Of a DNA stretch of 64,000 bases, positions 46,679 to 58,318 are shown in pieces. The notes beneath the pieces are model-generated. The model worked only from the letters and a program-made list of their open reading frames with translations. It was not told the DNA's origin and did no database searches. How positions within the stretch are numbered: position 1 is the stretch's first letter; each line of letters begins with the position of its first letter. The DNA lies in the NCBI GenBank assembly GCA_026826555.1, contig JAKSZT010038899.1:604134-668133 (forward strand). Reading direction: 5' to 3'. This stretch comes from Tolypeutes matacus. Lineage: Eukaryota > Chordata > Mammalia > Cingulata > Chlamyphoridae. Both the position numbers and the translations under genes were made by a program.

Positions 46679-46999
46679 ATGTCCTAGCACTTAGAAAGGG
46701 CAGGCCTTCTTACCTGTTGTTCAGAAAGAGTGTCAGCACTCCAGATTTCTGAGGTGCTTTGCAGAATGAGGATGTCTGGGTGCCAATGCAACAATTGATG
46801 AGGATGGGATGTAGAGCCTGGCCACCATCCAGGTGCTTGATGAAGATGGATCCTTCACCCCAGGATTCAGGTAGAGCATCACCTACCTTATACTTTGGTT
46901 TGGAAATTCTCATGGCCTCAAGCTGAAAGCTAATAATTTCCAATTTTCAAAAGCCAACCCATTACATGGTATATATCATAGGCAATCTAGGAAATTAAA
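46679..46999 (+). repeat. MaLR LTR, 3' part (partner of 45005-45174)
   Basis: CAGAAAGAGTGTCAGCACTC, GATGTCTGGGTGCCAATGCA, CTCATGGCCTCAAGCTGAAA, GCTAATAATTTCC, CCAACCCATTACATGGTAT and CTAGGAAATTAAAAA give the late LTR segment. It is interrupted upstream by the solo ERV-L LTR. Confidence 0.7.
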
Positions 47000-47430
47000 A
47001 ACTGCTATTCAAAGGATATTTTTAAAAAGTACTTTATGATTTTGAAGAATTTTATTTTTTGGTTATTTAAACTTTCATAATTGTAATCAGATATATTGTT
47101 TGCCTTCATGCAATAGAAATATAAATATGTTTTTCTTTTGAAATTTTTATTAAGATTTTCTCAGTAAAATTATACCTTGTTATCTTTCCTAAATGTTTCT
47201 GAACATTTAAAATAATGTTCAACCTTATTTCAGGGGTAAAATGTTTAACAATATTCTGCTAATTAAAAGCATTTCAATTTAATCAAATACTTAAAATCTG
47301 CATTATATTTATACTTTCTAAATTTATCTTTTACAATTGTGTCTTATCATATACCATCACCAAATAAAATTACTTTAATACAACTTTTTAAATATATGTG
47401 TTTATACAATATTTATTGCTAAATCTTTTT
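47000..47430. other. AT-rich DNA, no gene seen
   Basis: Nothing recognised between the MaLR and the antisense L1. Confidence 0.5.
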
Positions 47431-49640
47431 TTTTATTTGCAATTATTTTAAAAGCAGTCTTATATGCAACATACCCATTACTTCACCATTCTATACAAGC
47501 CAATGTCACATTTTTAAGCTTTCCTTCTAATACTATACATGATCTTAGCCTTTCCTTTTCAACCACTGTCATACCCATATAATGGTTTTGCTAGTTACAA
47601 GCACTATGATATATTTTGACCATTTCTATTAATTTCCAAAAATTTACAAAAACCCCTTTACTAATTCTGCACAGATTAACTGTCACCTTTCCAATTGCTA
47701 ACCTCATTCTATTTTCTGGTGACCTATATGCAAATTATTAACTCCACGAGTTTACATAATAAATTTAGTTCATAATAACAGCCATACAGTATTTGTCCTT
47801 TGGGTCCAGCTTGCTTTACTCAACATAATGTCTTCCAGGTTCACCTATGTTGTCATATGCTTCATGTCTTCATTTCTTCTAACAGCTGTATAATATTCTA
47901 TTGCATGTACACACCATAATTTGTTTATCCATGCATCAGTTGATGGACACCTGAGTTGTTTCCATCTTTTGGATATCATGAATAACACCACTGTGAACAT
48001 CAGTGTGAAGATTTCTATTCATGTCGCTGCTCTCAATTCCTCTAGGTATATCTTATCAGTGTTATTGCTGGGTCACACGACAAGTTTATATTCAACTTTC
48101 TTAGGAAATGCCAAAAGTCCTCTACAGTGGCTGTACCATTTTAATTCCCCAAAACAGTGAATAAGCATTTCTATCTCTGTACTTCCTTTCCAACAATTTT
48201 TTGTTTTCTGACTTTTTAATAGTGGCCATTCTAATGGGTGTAAAATGATATCTCATTGAATTTTTCATTTATATTTGCCTAATCACTAGTGATGTTGAAT
48301 ATCTTTTTTTTTTTTTTTTTTTTGTATTTGTATTTCTTCTTTGTGGGTATTGGCTATTCAAGTATTTTGCCCTTTTTAAATGGGAGAGTATGTCTTTTTA
48401 TTTTTTAGTTGAAGTATCTCTTTATTTATCATGGCTATTAAACCATAATTGGATATGTAATTTCCAAATATTTTCTCAGACTTAGTCTGCTGCCTTTTCA
48501 CCCTTTTAACAAAGTCTTTTGAGGTGCAAAAAGTGTTAAATTTTGAGGACGTCCTATTTATGTATGCTTTCTTTTGTTGCTCATGCTTTGGATGTAAGGT
48601 TTAAGAAACTACCACCTACCACAATATCTTAAGGACATTTTCCTACATTATCTTTTAGGAGTTTTATGGTTCTTGATTTTATATTTAGGGCCTTGATCCA
48701 TTTTAGGTTAATTATTTGTATGAGGTGTGAGATAAGGTTCTTCTTTATTTCTTTTGGATATAGCTATACAGTTCTCCCAGCACCATTTTTTGAATAGACT
48801 GTTCTGGCCCAACTGGGAGGGCTTGACAGTCTTGTCAAAAATCACTTGATGGTAGATGTGAAAGTTTATTTCTGAGTTCTCAATTTGTTTCCATTAGTCA
48901 ATTTGTCTGTCTTTATGCCAGTACCATGCTGAGCTTATTTCTTTGTTTTGTTTTGTTTTGTTTTTTTTTTAACCATTTTCGCTAAATCATATTCTTTAAA
49001 GTTATATTTATTATTTATTGTTAAGACATTTTTGGCTATTAGGGGTCCCTTGATCTTCCAAATAAATTTAATAATTGGCTTTTCCATTTCTGCAAAAAAA
49101 AAAAATGCTGTTGGGATTTTTATTGTGATTGCATTGCATCTGTAAGTCAGTTAATAATATTTGTTCTTCCAGTCCATTAACAACGACTGTCCTTCCATTT
49201 ACTTAAATCTTCTTTGGTTTCTTTTAGCAATTTTTTGTAGTTTTCTGAATACAGGTACTTTATGTCCTTGGTTAAGTTTATTCCTAAATATTTTATTATT
49301 TTAGTTGTTATTATAAATGGAATTTTTTAGGATTTCTTCCTCAGATTATTCATGAGTAGTGTATAGAAACACTATTGATTTTTGCCTATTAATCTTGTAT
49401 ACCACCACTTTGCTGAACACATCTATTAGTTCTAGTACCTTTGTTGTGAAATTTTCAGGATTTTCTAGATATAGGATCATATCACAGGTAAGTAGTGAGT
49501 TTTACCTCTTCCTTTCTTGTTTTGGAACCTTTTATTCCTTTATCTAGCCTAATCAGAAGCAAATATTTTAATTCTGTGTCTTTTTAATTTATTGAATTTC
49601 TTGTTGTCTTTTATTATATTTCCAGGCTGTTTCCATTTTT
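47431..49640 (-). mobile_element. Antisense L1, 5'-truncated
   Basis: On the minus strand it holds reverse transcriptase to C-terminal ORF2 (about 49640-47790) and 3'UTR (to about 47431). Plus-strand landmarks include ATTTGTTTATCCATGCATCA near 47920, TTGATGGACACCTGAGTTG near 47940, GCTGGGTCACACGACAAG near 48068 and CCTTGATCCATTTTAGGTTA near 48691. The frame on the plus strand at 47921-48160 is an antisense shadow. Poly-T at 48306-48323 and poly-A at 49097-49107 are internal slippage tracts. Confidence 0.8.
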
Positions 49641-50175
49641 CTGTCCCTTTTTAATCAACTATGCTTTCTTTGAACAACTTTTGTCATAAACTTTATTTTT
49701 ATATATGGCTCATGCACAACAATGTATGAAACAGGTTTTCCATTAGTCGTTTATTTGTAGAGCATTTACAATTTTAAACATCTAATGTTTTATATATTTC
49801 CTTTCAACTTTCCATTTTAGTTTTTTTTTTCCTATATGTTCCCCAGTGTCTTATTTTATTTTTCGCTTTATTTTCAAATCAGATTTAGATTACAGAAAAC
49901 TCAAAAAGAAAATATAGGAGACTCCCATATACTCTACCCTCTCCCCCTCTCATATTTTCTCCTATTAACATCTTACATGATTATGGTACAATTGTTACAA
50001 TTGATGAACAAATATTGAAGCATGCCACTAACCATGTTCAGTGGTTTACATTATGGTTTACATTTTGTACCATACAATTTTATAGGTTCTAAAAAATACA
50101 TAATTGCTGGTATCCATCATTGCAAGATCTTGCAGAGCAGAACAATTCCAATGCCTTAAAAATGCCCCATTATTA
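49641..50175 (-). mobile_element. Antisense L1 3'UTR fragment
   Basis: ATATAGGAGACTCCCATATA, CTATTAACATCTTACATG, GTTACAATTGATGAACAAAT and GTTTACATTATGGTTTACAT (49900-50070) repeat the 3' module of the antisense L1s at 36.2 and 38.6 kb. 49641-49840 is T-rich and only weakly assignable. Confidence 0.6.
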
Positions 50176-50814
50176 CTTTTATTACATCCAAGTTTCCATC
50201 TGTTATCTTAATCCTTCTACCTGGAAAATTTTTAATGTATAGTTTTGCTGTCTATAAATTATTTCTGTGCATGTATTTGTGTGTCTCTCTGTGTGTTAAT
50301 TTTCCTGAAAAAAGCCTTCATGTGTTTTCATAATTGAAAGATATTTCAGTGAGTATTGAATTCTTCTCTGACAGTTATTCTCATCCAGTAAATTGAAAAT
50401 GTCTCCCCATTATGTCCTGGTTTGGATCATATATTTGGTAACCTTTATTTTGACTTCAAAAGATAAAATAAAAGACAAAAGGCAGCTTAACAAACTATGG
50501 AAGTATTACTCTAAAATATTCTCTCTAGGCACATTTATATCATTTAACCTAAAAAGAAACTCAAAAGTTTTTCAAATAAATGAACACAGTTCGGTTAAGT
50601 GACATGACAAAGCTCTCATTGTTAATGAAGAAAATGAAGAAAAGAATGCTTAATCATATTCATATCTTATAACACTAAATCCTATATTTTTTTAATCTTT
50701 AGGAGTGATACAGTACCTTCTTTACTTTTGCTTTCAAGAAATTACAATATTACTATTAACTACATTGCTAAATTACATTAATTGTATTATTCCCATGTAT
50801 CACAATATTCCTTT
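50176..50814. other. AT-rich DNA, no gene seen
   Basis: No motif recognised. A plus-strand open stretch at 50393-50602 has no family features. Confidence 0.5.
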
Positions 50815-51245
50815 TTAATAAATCAATTTTATTGATACATATTAATAAAGTGAAAATCCATCCAAAGTGTACAATAATTGCATTCAATATAATCACATAG
50901 CTGTGCATTCATCACTTCAATCATTTTTAGAACATTTTCATTATTCCAATAATAAACAACAATCAAAAAATCTCATCACTTCTCTCTCTATGCTTCCTTG
51001 CCACATATAACCGCTATTCTGTTTCATCTCTCTAGTTTATTTGTATTTATATTTTGTAAAAAGTTTTTTTATATACAACATCACCGATGTTCATATTTTA
51101 CATATGATTTCACTGTGATATACAGTCTTATTTCACATTTTATAGCTTTCCTTCTAGTAATATAAATTTCCTTTGACTTACCCTTTCAACCATGTCATAT
51201 CCATATAAAGCTCTGCTAGTTACAAACACTATACCATATCAATAA
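50815..51245 (-). mobile_element. Antisense L1 3' end, old family
   Basis: CAATTTTATTGATACATATT, TCCATCCAAAGTGTACAATA, ATCACATAGCTGTGCATTCA and the TTTATAGCTTTCCTTCTAGTA segment match a widespread antisense L1 3' tail. A related stretch is at 47450-47600. Confidence 0.55.
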
Positions 51246-51617
51246 TTTTGGTGGCCATAATTATTTCAGACCTTAGGAGGAGAATTTTACATTACATTCA
51301 AAATTTCAAACCTGATAGTACATAAGAATTCAGAATAGAAGATTCTCCAACCCACACTTTCCTTTTCCAGACATTTGAAGAAACTCTTAAGACAGTAATC
51401 ATGTTCAGAAAAACTTAATTTCCTTAGATCATTAATACACACAATTAAATATATTAAAGAAATTCCAAAATATGATAAGGTAGCAGAGTAGGTTTTCCTG
51501 AATATTTTCCTCAGTACACCATCAGAATGGAGGGTTGCTCCTGTGGTGTGAAAAACTGTCTCTGGGCTTTGGACAGACTGAGAACTGATCCTGCCTCTTG
51601 CTGATAAAAACAAATTG

Positions 51618-51770
51618 GCCTAGGACAGTTTCTTCAACTAAGAAACAAGGATGATACCCTACATAAAGGACTGGTGGGAAGGATTAAACCAAATAGTATA
51701 AATACAACTTCCAGCATAACACCTGACATTTAGGTAACCTCTGCTCAATAAGTGGTGGCAATTAGTACAC
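51618..51770 (+). repeat. MIR
   Basis: CAGTTTCTTCAACTAAGAAA, CAAGGATGATACCCTACATA, AAGGATTAAACCAAATAGTA, AACACCTGACATTTAGG and CTCAATAAGTGGTGGC follow the 3' half of MIR closely. Confidence 0.8.
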
Positions 51771-51944
51771 CAGAATTTTAATTAATGCAACCATCTGAAA
51801 TCTTAATTTAACGAAACAATAAAGTATTTTCAGAAGAAAAATCTACTCCCAAGAACCTTTAAAAGCAAAGTACTACTCTCCAGGTTAACTCCATGCAAAA
51901 AGTATAAAGGCTACAATGAAATCAATGCAATTGGTCCTTAACCC

Positions 51945-52232
51945 AAGGGGAGAATTAAATCCCTGTCCTCCAAGCCAGAACGCCAGCACAGTCCTAGACA
52001 CCGGCGCTTCCTCCGCAGCCTCCAGGGATGTGGGGGCTCCCCGGGGACACCTGGCCTGGCCATACACCAGAGGCAAGGGCACCTGCAGCCCCAGTGGCCC
52101 AGCAGGGCGCTCTTCCCACCAAGCCCCTCCTCTGGGCCTGGGCTCAGCGTGAGGCCATCCACGGAGACCCCGATTCCCTCTTGACTCAGCACCACCGCCT
52201 CTCTGGCTGCTGTGCCTCCTCAGCCTCACAGT
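51945..52232. other. Isolated GC-rich island with CpGs
   Basis: About 290 bases of high GC content (for example GGGGCTCCCCGGGGACACCT near 52031) with around ten CpGs, in DNA that is otherwise strongly AT-rich. Both strands are open for 78-114 codons (51885-52229 minus, 51916-52152 plus), but neither translation matches a family I know, and GC-rich DNA opens frames by chance. It could be a fragment of a processed pseudogene, a captured exon or a relic CpG island. Confidence 0.5.
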
Positions 52233-52466
52233 ATTCTTAAAACCTTGTAGAACAACATTCTTGTATTTATATTATTAAGTACAATCTTTATCTACACTAT
52301 GTTATATAATCCTTAGATATTCCTCTCATTGTCTTTTAATTAAAATTAATCTCTTTAAACTTAACCTTTCAACACAAAAACATTTGTAAATCAGCAATGT
52401 TTGTTATACTCCTTATAATGTGCTACCATCAACTCCACAAATTATCACATGTTTAAAATTGGCCTT

Positions 52467-52915
52467 TGTGATGGTTAGGCTAATGTGTCAACTAGGCCAA
52501 GTAGTTGTGTCCAGGTGTTTGTTCCAGAAAGCACTGGGCTAATTGTAATACAAGAGCATTTATGGACTTCAATCACCAGTGAGTTTACTGCGTGGATGGC
52601 TGATTATATCTGCATCAATCAGGGAGATTACATTATCAATGGGTGGTGCTTTTATCCAATCAGTTGAATGACTTAAAAGTGGAAGTGATTTCAACATTCA
52701 GAGAGAATTTCCCAGCTCGTCCTTGGAAAGGAAATTCTCCCAGAAACTCATCAATGACCCTTCATCGGGCTTTCATCGGAGCCACTGGTTTGCAGCTATC
52801 CTGTAGAACCTGGACTTGTGCATACCCACAGTCACGTGAGAGACTCTTTTAAAATTTCATATTATTGACAGATATCTACTGCTGATTCTGTTTCCCGAGA
52901 TAACCCTGACTAATA
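52467..52915 (+). promoter_or_regulatory. 5' LTR of the ERV-L provirus
   Basis: Begins TGTGATGGTTAGGCTAATGT and ends ...ACCCTGACTAATA. It would act as promoter for the provirus. No strong TATA box or AATAAA is obvious. LTRs of this family occur at 22.5, 40.9, 43.5 and 46.2 kb as well, all antisense. Confidence 0.9.
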
Positions 52916-52919
52916 GAGC

Positions 52920-52936
52920 TGGTACTGGGAGTGGTT
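52920..52936 (+). other. Retroviral primer-binding site, tRNA-Leu-like
   Basis: TGGTACTGGGAGTGGTT lies 4 bases after the LTR end. It resembles the complement of the 3' end of a tRNA-Leu (TGGTACnnGGAGTGG in common), the primer used by HERV-L. Two mismatched bases fall in the middle and two at the end. Confidence 0.7.
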
Positions 52937-52937
52937 C

Positions 52938-53525
52938 TTGAGGAACAGAGTTTTAAACAAAGCATGTCTGAGGTGGCTCTCCACTCTAATTGGACTCATG
53001 GGTACTAATGACTCCCTTTCCAATAAGGAGGTTGCTAACAGTCCATGGTGTGAGCTGGCAATAGAAATACGCAAAACAGCATCTTTGGATTCCCCTAAAT
53101 CCACGCTTATAAGAAGCAAGGATCTGGGTGAGAGTGTTTACAATACTTTAACAAAATTTTGTGGAGTAAAAAAATATAATGATGTTGGCTGGCTCCTCCT
53201 AGATACCCTGGATACAGTTACAAAAGAAAGAGATGAACTAAAGTCTTCCAATTTGAAACTTAAATGCCGCATGAATGATATGAAAGTTTCTACGTGTGCC
53301 TTGAAAGAAAATCTTGTCTCCTGTAGCCACAGACTTGAGAAATCTGAGAATCAAACCCAGACTCTCATTGTAGGAGTAGCAGAATTACAGAGTAAACTAA
53401 AACCTCAACCTCACAGGGTTTCTGCAATTAAAGTGAAGGCATTGATTGGAAAGGAGTGGAACCCTGAGGATTGGGACGGAGACATATGGGGTGATGAAAT
53501 ATTGGTGGAGACATTGGAACCCTAA
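52938..53525 (+). pseudogene. ERV-L gag, first part
   Basis: Gag forms the particle shell. This open part (195 codons) begins just after the primer site; the first in-frame ATG is near 52998, which may be the true start. It contains a long charged segment rich in Leu, Lys and Glu (about residues 85-155, LDTLDTVTKERDELKSSNLK) that looks like a coiled coil. It ends at a stop at 53523, after which gag continues in another frame from about 53555. The same region is preserved in the antisense provirus at 43 kb. Confidence 0.75.
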
Positions 53526-53554
53526 ATTCTGCTGAGACTTTACCAGATAAACTT

Positions 53555-54472
53555 GTGATGGTCTGCCCTGTGGAGACCACACCTTCTCAAACTTGTATCA
53601 TCCAGCTTCCACCTTGCCCCAGAGAGTTTGTACCTCCTCCCACCCATGAAGCAGGTACCAACCAATCTCCAGCATGCATGGTCCAACTTCCAGTCTGCCC
53701 TGAGGAATCTGTCTTCCAATCCCTGCATGAAGAGAATAATCCTGTCTCACAAGAAGAAAATGCAAAGGAATGCCCTCAGGTCAGTAGCCTGCAAGACATC
53801 TCTAATACTTCTCCTTACCCAGAACCCCTACCCCTCTTGTCTTTGAGACCCATTACTAGATTAAAATCACAACAGGTCCCCAAAGGTGAAATACAAAGTG
53901 TTACCCATGAGGAAGTACGCTATACTCTGAAAGAACTGCATGAGTTTTCCAACTTATATAGAGAGAAATCAGGGGAATATGTGTGGGAATGGATAGTAAG
54001 AGTATGGGATAATGGTGGAAGGAATATAAAGTTGGATCAGGCTGAATTTATTGATATGGGCCCACTAAGCAGAAATTCTGGATTCAACGCTGTAGCTCAA
54101 GGGGTTAGAAAGGGCTCTAACAGTTTGTTTGGGTGGCTGACTGAAGCATGGACCAAACGATGGCCTAGCATGTCTGATGTTGAGATGCCTGATTTGCCGT
54201 GGTATAGAGTAGATGAGGGGATTCAAAGGCCTAGAGAGATTGGAATGATAGAATGGATTTACCACTTGACACTTGCCCACCCACCGCAGGAATGTCCAGA
54301 GGACACACCTTTAAACAGGACTGTGAGGAATAAATTTGTAAGACTACCTCCATTTTCTCTGAAGAGCTCTGTGGTTGCTCTTCTCTGCAGTCCAGATATT
54401 ACTGTAAGGGGGTGCCGTAATGGTATTGGAATCCTTAAATATTATGGGGATGATCAGATCAAGGCCCAGTAA
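53555..54472 (+). pseudogene. ERV-L gag, second part (capsid region)
   Basis: A 305-codon open piece in a different frame from the first part. The N-terminal 110 residues are Pro-rich (PSQTCIIQLPPCPREFVPPP), then comes a folded-looking region with EVRYTLKELHEFSNLYREKS and GEYVWEWIVRVWDNGGRNIK, which I take as the capsid. No CCHC zinc knuckle is visible. It ends at 54472; the following 54473-54797 has stops and probably held the end of gag. Confidence 0.7.
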
Positions 54473-54797
54473 AAGTCAAGTATTGGCAATTAATTGCCAA
54501 AGCCAAGGTAGGCGTGGCTACTGCAATGAAAGACAGATTTAAAACAGCACACAGAATAGTCTGAGTCGCATGGAGTTATGGCGTTGGCTAATAGATCATG
54601 GGGTACACAGAAGTGAAATACATGGGCGGTCCACTAAATTTCTTCTGGATCTGTATAAGCTGAAGAGTTCTAGGTCAAGTGAACAAAATCCTAACTCTAG
54701 TTACATATGCAGAGAATCACGGCCCCTTAATCATTTCCCAGACTTGAGACAGTTTACAGACCCAGAGCCCCTTGAATGAGGGGAAGGCCAGGTCCCC

Positions 54798-55883
54798 TTG
54801 GGGAAGGATCCTTTTAAACTGCCAAAAATTTATACAGTTAATCTTCCTCCCACCTTTCCCCAGGGAGACTTATGGCCTTTTGCAAAAGTAACAGTGCATT
54901 GGGGAAAAGGAAATGATCAGAGATTTTGGAGATTATTAGACACTGGCTCAGAAGTCACATTAATTCCAGGAGACCCAAAATGTCACTGTGGTCCATCTGT
55001 CAGAGTAGGGGCTTATGGAGGTCAGGCGATCGATGGAGTTTTAGCTCAGGTCCATCTCACAGTGGGTCCAGTGGGTCCCCGGACCCATTCTGTGGTTATT
55101 TCTCCTGTTCCAGAATGCATAATTGGAATAGGCATACTCTGTAACTGGCAGAATCCCCACATTGGATCCCTGACTCGTGGAGTGAGGGCTATTATGGTTG
55201 GAAAGGCCAAGTGGAAGCCTCTAGAACTGCCCCTGCCTAGCAAAATAGTAAATCAAAGGCAATACCGGATTCCTGGAAGTATTGCAGAGATTAGTGCCAC
55301 CATCGAGGATTTGAAGGATGCAGGGGTGGTGATTCCCACCACATCCCTATTCAACTCTCCTATATGCCCTGTGCAGAAAGCAGATGGATCTTGGAGGATG
55401 GCAGTAGATTATCGTAAACTTAACCAGGTGGTGACTCCAATTGCAGCTGCTGTCCCAGATGTGGTATCATTGCTTGAGCAAATCAACACTTCCCCTGGTA
55501 CCTGGTATGCAGCTGTTGATCTGACAAATGCTTTTTTCTCAATTGACATTAGTAAGGACCACCAGAAACAGTTTGCTTGCAGCTGGCAAGGCCAGCAGTA
55601 TACTTTCACTGTCCTGCCTCAGGGGTATAACAACTCTCCAGCCCTATGTCATAATATTGTCTGCAGGGACCTTGATCGTCTCTCCATCCCACGAGACATC
55701 ACACTGTTCCATTATATTGATGATATCATGTTGATAGGACCTACTGAGCAAGAAGTAGCAAAGACTCTAGATTTACTGGTAAGGCATTTGCGTGAGAGAG
55801 TATGGGAGATAAATCCAACAAAAATACAGGGTCCTTCCACCTCAGTGAAATTTCTAGGTGTCTGGTGGTGTGGGGCCTGTTGA
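54798..55883 (+). pseudogene. ERV-L protease and reverse transcriptase, open for 361 codons
   Basis: Longest surviving frame of the provirus. The aspartic protease is at the front: LLDTGSEVTLIPGD with the catalytic DTG at 54939-54947, and ECIIGIGIL as the later Ile/Gly-rich protease motif. The reverse transcriptase follows: SPICPVQKADGSWRMAVDYR, WYAAVDLTNAFFSI (first catalytic Asp), LPQGYNNSPALCHN and the catalytic YIDDIML at about 55713-55733. A TGA at 55881 ends it, and the same frame goes on through 56084 and beyond. All key protease and RT residues named are present, but the downstream breaks make the whole pol defective. The true start is unclear because pro is normally made by frameshift or readthrough from gag. 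Confidence 0.85.
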
Positions 55884-57060
55884 GATATCCCTTTGAAAGT
55901 AAAGGATAAGCTGTTGCACCTGGCCCCTCCTATGACCAAAAAGGAGGCACAACGCTTATTTGGCCTCTTTGGATTTTGGAGACAACACATTCCTCATTTG
56001 GGTGTGTTACTGTGGCCCATTTACCGAGTGACCAGAAAAGCTGCTAGTTTTGATTGGGGACTGGAACAAGAGGAAGCGCTGTGACAGGTCCATGATGCTG
56101 TGCAAACTGCACTGCCACTTGGACCATATGATCCAGCAGATCCAATGGTGTTGGAAGTTTCAGTGGCAAAGAGATATGCTGTCTGGAGCCTTTGGCATGC
56201 CCCTATAGGGGAATCACAACAAAGACCATTAGGATTTTGGAGCAAGCCTTGCCATCCTCTGCAGGTAACTACTCCCCTTTTGAGAAACAGCTTTTGGATT
56301 GCTACTGGGCCTTAGTAGAGATGAACGCTTAACCATGGTCCATCAAGTTACCATGAGATCTGAGTTGCCTATCATGAGCTGGGAATTGTCTGACCCACCA
56401 AACCATAAAGTTGGGCATGCACAGCAGCACTCCATAATAAAGTGGAAGTGGTATATACAAGATAGGGCTCAAACCGTTCCTGAAGGCACAAGTAAGTTAC
56501 ATGAGTTAGTGGTCTAAATGCCCATGGTCACCAACCCTGCTGTGTTCCCTTCTCTTTCCCAGCCCACGGCTTTGGCCTCCTGGGGAGTCCCTTAAATCAG
56601 TTGACTGAGGATGAGAAAACTCGGGCCTGGTTCACAGGTGGTTCTGCACGATGTGCAGGTACCACCCGATAGTGGACAGCTGTGGCACTGCAGTCCATTT
56701 CTGGGACATCCTTGAAGGATAGCGGTGAGGGCAAATTCTCCCAGTGGGCAAAGCTTCGAGCAGTGCACATAGTTGTTCATTTTTCTTGGTGGAAGAAATA
56801 GCCAGAGGTGCATTTGTACACTGATCCATGGGCTGTTGCCAACGGTTTGGCTGGATGGTCAGGGACGTGGAAGGAATGTGATTTTAAAATTGGTTATAAG
56901 AAGGTCTGGAGAAGAACTATGTGGATAGATCTTTCTGACTGGGCAAAAAACATGAACATATTTGTGTCCCATGTGAATGCTCATCAGAGGGTGATTTCAG
57001 CAGAGGAAGAGATTAATAATCAATTTGATAAGATGACCCACTCTGTGGCTAATGCCCAGC
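55884..57060 (+). pseudogene. ERV-L RT connection and RNase H region, broken
   Basis: The frame continues from the RT after the stop at 55881, breaks at 56082 and shifts near 56300. RNase H would remove the RNA strand during reverse transcription. FTGGSA at 56631-56648 lies where retroviral RNase H has T-D-G-S, so the first catalytic Asp is replaced by Gly. LYTDPWAVANGLAGWSGTWK (about 56811-56870) and FVSHVNAHQ (about 56959-56985) are later RNase H motifs. Confidence 0.75.
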
Positions 57061-57840
57061 GTCTTTCCCCAGCCACTCCTGTCATTGCCCAATGGGCTCA
57101 TGAACAAAGTGGCCATGGAGGTAGGGATGGAGGTTATGCATGGGCTCAGCAACATGGACTTCCCCTCACCAAGGCTGACTTGGTACAGCCACTGCTGAAT
57201 GCCCAATCTGTCAGCACCAGAGACCCACACTCAGCCCAAGATATGGTACCATTCCTCGAGGTGACCAGCCTGCTACCTGGTGGCAGGTGGACTACATTGG
57301 GCCACTTCCATCATTGAAGGGGCAGCGATTTGTTTTAACTGGAATAGACACATACTCTGGCTATGGGTTTGCATTTCCGGCACACAATGCTTCTTCCAAA
57401 ACTACCATCCGTTGACTTACCAAATGACTTATCTACCACCATGGCATTCCACACAGCATTGCTTCTGATCAAGGAACCCATTTCACAGCAAATGATGTGC
57501 GGGAATGGGCACATGCCCATGGAATTCACTGGTCTTACCATGTTCCCCATCACCCTGAAGCAGCTGGATTAATATAACGGTGGAATGGCCTTTTGAAGAC
57601 TCAATCCTGGCACCAACTAGGCGGCAATACCTTGCAGGGCTGGGGCAATATTCTCCAGGAGGTTGTGTATGCTCTGAATCAGCATCCTCTCTATGGTGCT
57701 GTTTCTCTCATAGCCAGGAATCATGGGTCCAGGATTCAAGGGGTGGAAATGGGAGTGGCACCACTCACTATTACCCCTAGTGATCCACTAGGAAAATTTT
57801 TGCTTCCTGTCCCTGAAACCTTAAGCTCTGCTGGTCTACA
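57061..57840 (+). pseudogene. ERV-L integrase, broken at the catalytic site
   Basis: Integrase inserts the viral DNA into the host genome. The zinc-binding His pair (HEQSGH, about 57100-57117) is in one frame; the CxxC partner (CPIC, 57200-57211) lies in another, so a frameshift falls between them. The core has Asp at 57290-57292 (QVDY) and Asp at 57467-57469 (SDQGTHF). Thirty-six codons after the second Asp, where the catalytic Glu of the D,D(35)E triad belongs, stands TAA at 57575-57577. A further stop is at 57413. The C-terminal part continues from 57593 (GWGNILQEVVYALNQHPLYG). Confidence 0.8.
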
Positions 57841-58318
57841 GGTTTTAGCCCCAAGAGGAGGAGTGCTGCCACCTGGGACCCTAACAGTGATTCCATTGAA
57901 CTGGAAGTTAGGACTGCCACCTGGCCACTTTGGGCTCCTCTTACCTGTGAATCAACAGGCAAAGATGGAAATTACTGTACTGGCTGGGGTGATTGATCCT
58001 GACTATCAAGGGGAAATAGGATTACATCTACATAATGGGGGTAAAGAAGAGTTTACTTGGAATGCAGGGGATCCTCTTGGGCGTCTCCTAGTCCTGCCAT
58101 GCCCTGTAATTAAAGTCAATGGAAAATTGCAACAAACCAATTCAAGCAGGACTAACAATGGCCCAGAATCTTCGGGAATGAAAGTTTGGGTCACGTCACC
58201 AGGCAAAGAACCACGGCCAGCTGAAGTGCTTGCTGAAGGTAATGGGAACATGGAATGGGTAGTGGAAGAAGGTAGTGATAAATATGAACTTCGACCACGT
58301 GGCCAGTTACAGAAATAA
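57840..58318 (+). pseudogene. ERV-L dUTPase domain after integrase
   Basis: Same open frame as the integrase end (57593-58318, 241 codons). LPPGHFGLLLPVNQQAKMEI and GVIDPDYQGEIGLHL (about 57986-58030) are dUTPase motifs 2 and 3, and WNAGDPLGRLLVLPCP resembles motif 4. The PRSS usually found in motif 2 reads PVNQ. Post-integrase dUTPase is the mark of ERV-L. This domain is open here, but it depends on a broken pol. Confidence 0.85.

Noticed and set aside
51885..52229. 114-codon Arg/Gly/Pro-rich frame on the minus strand
   Set aside because: No family match from memory and overlapping open frames on the other strand; kept only as an unexplained GC-rich island.
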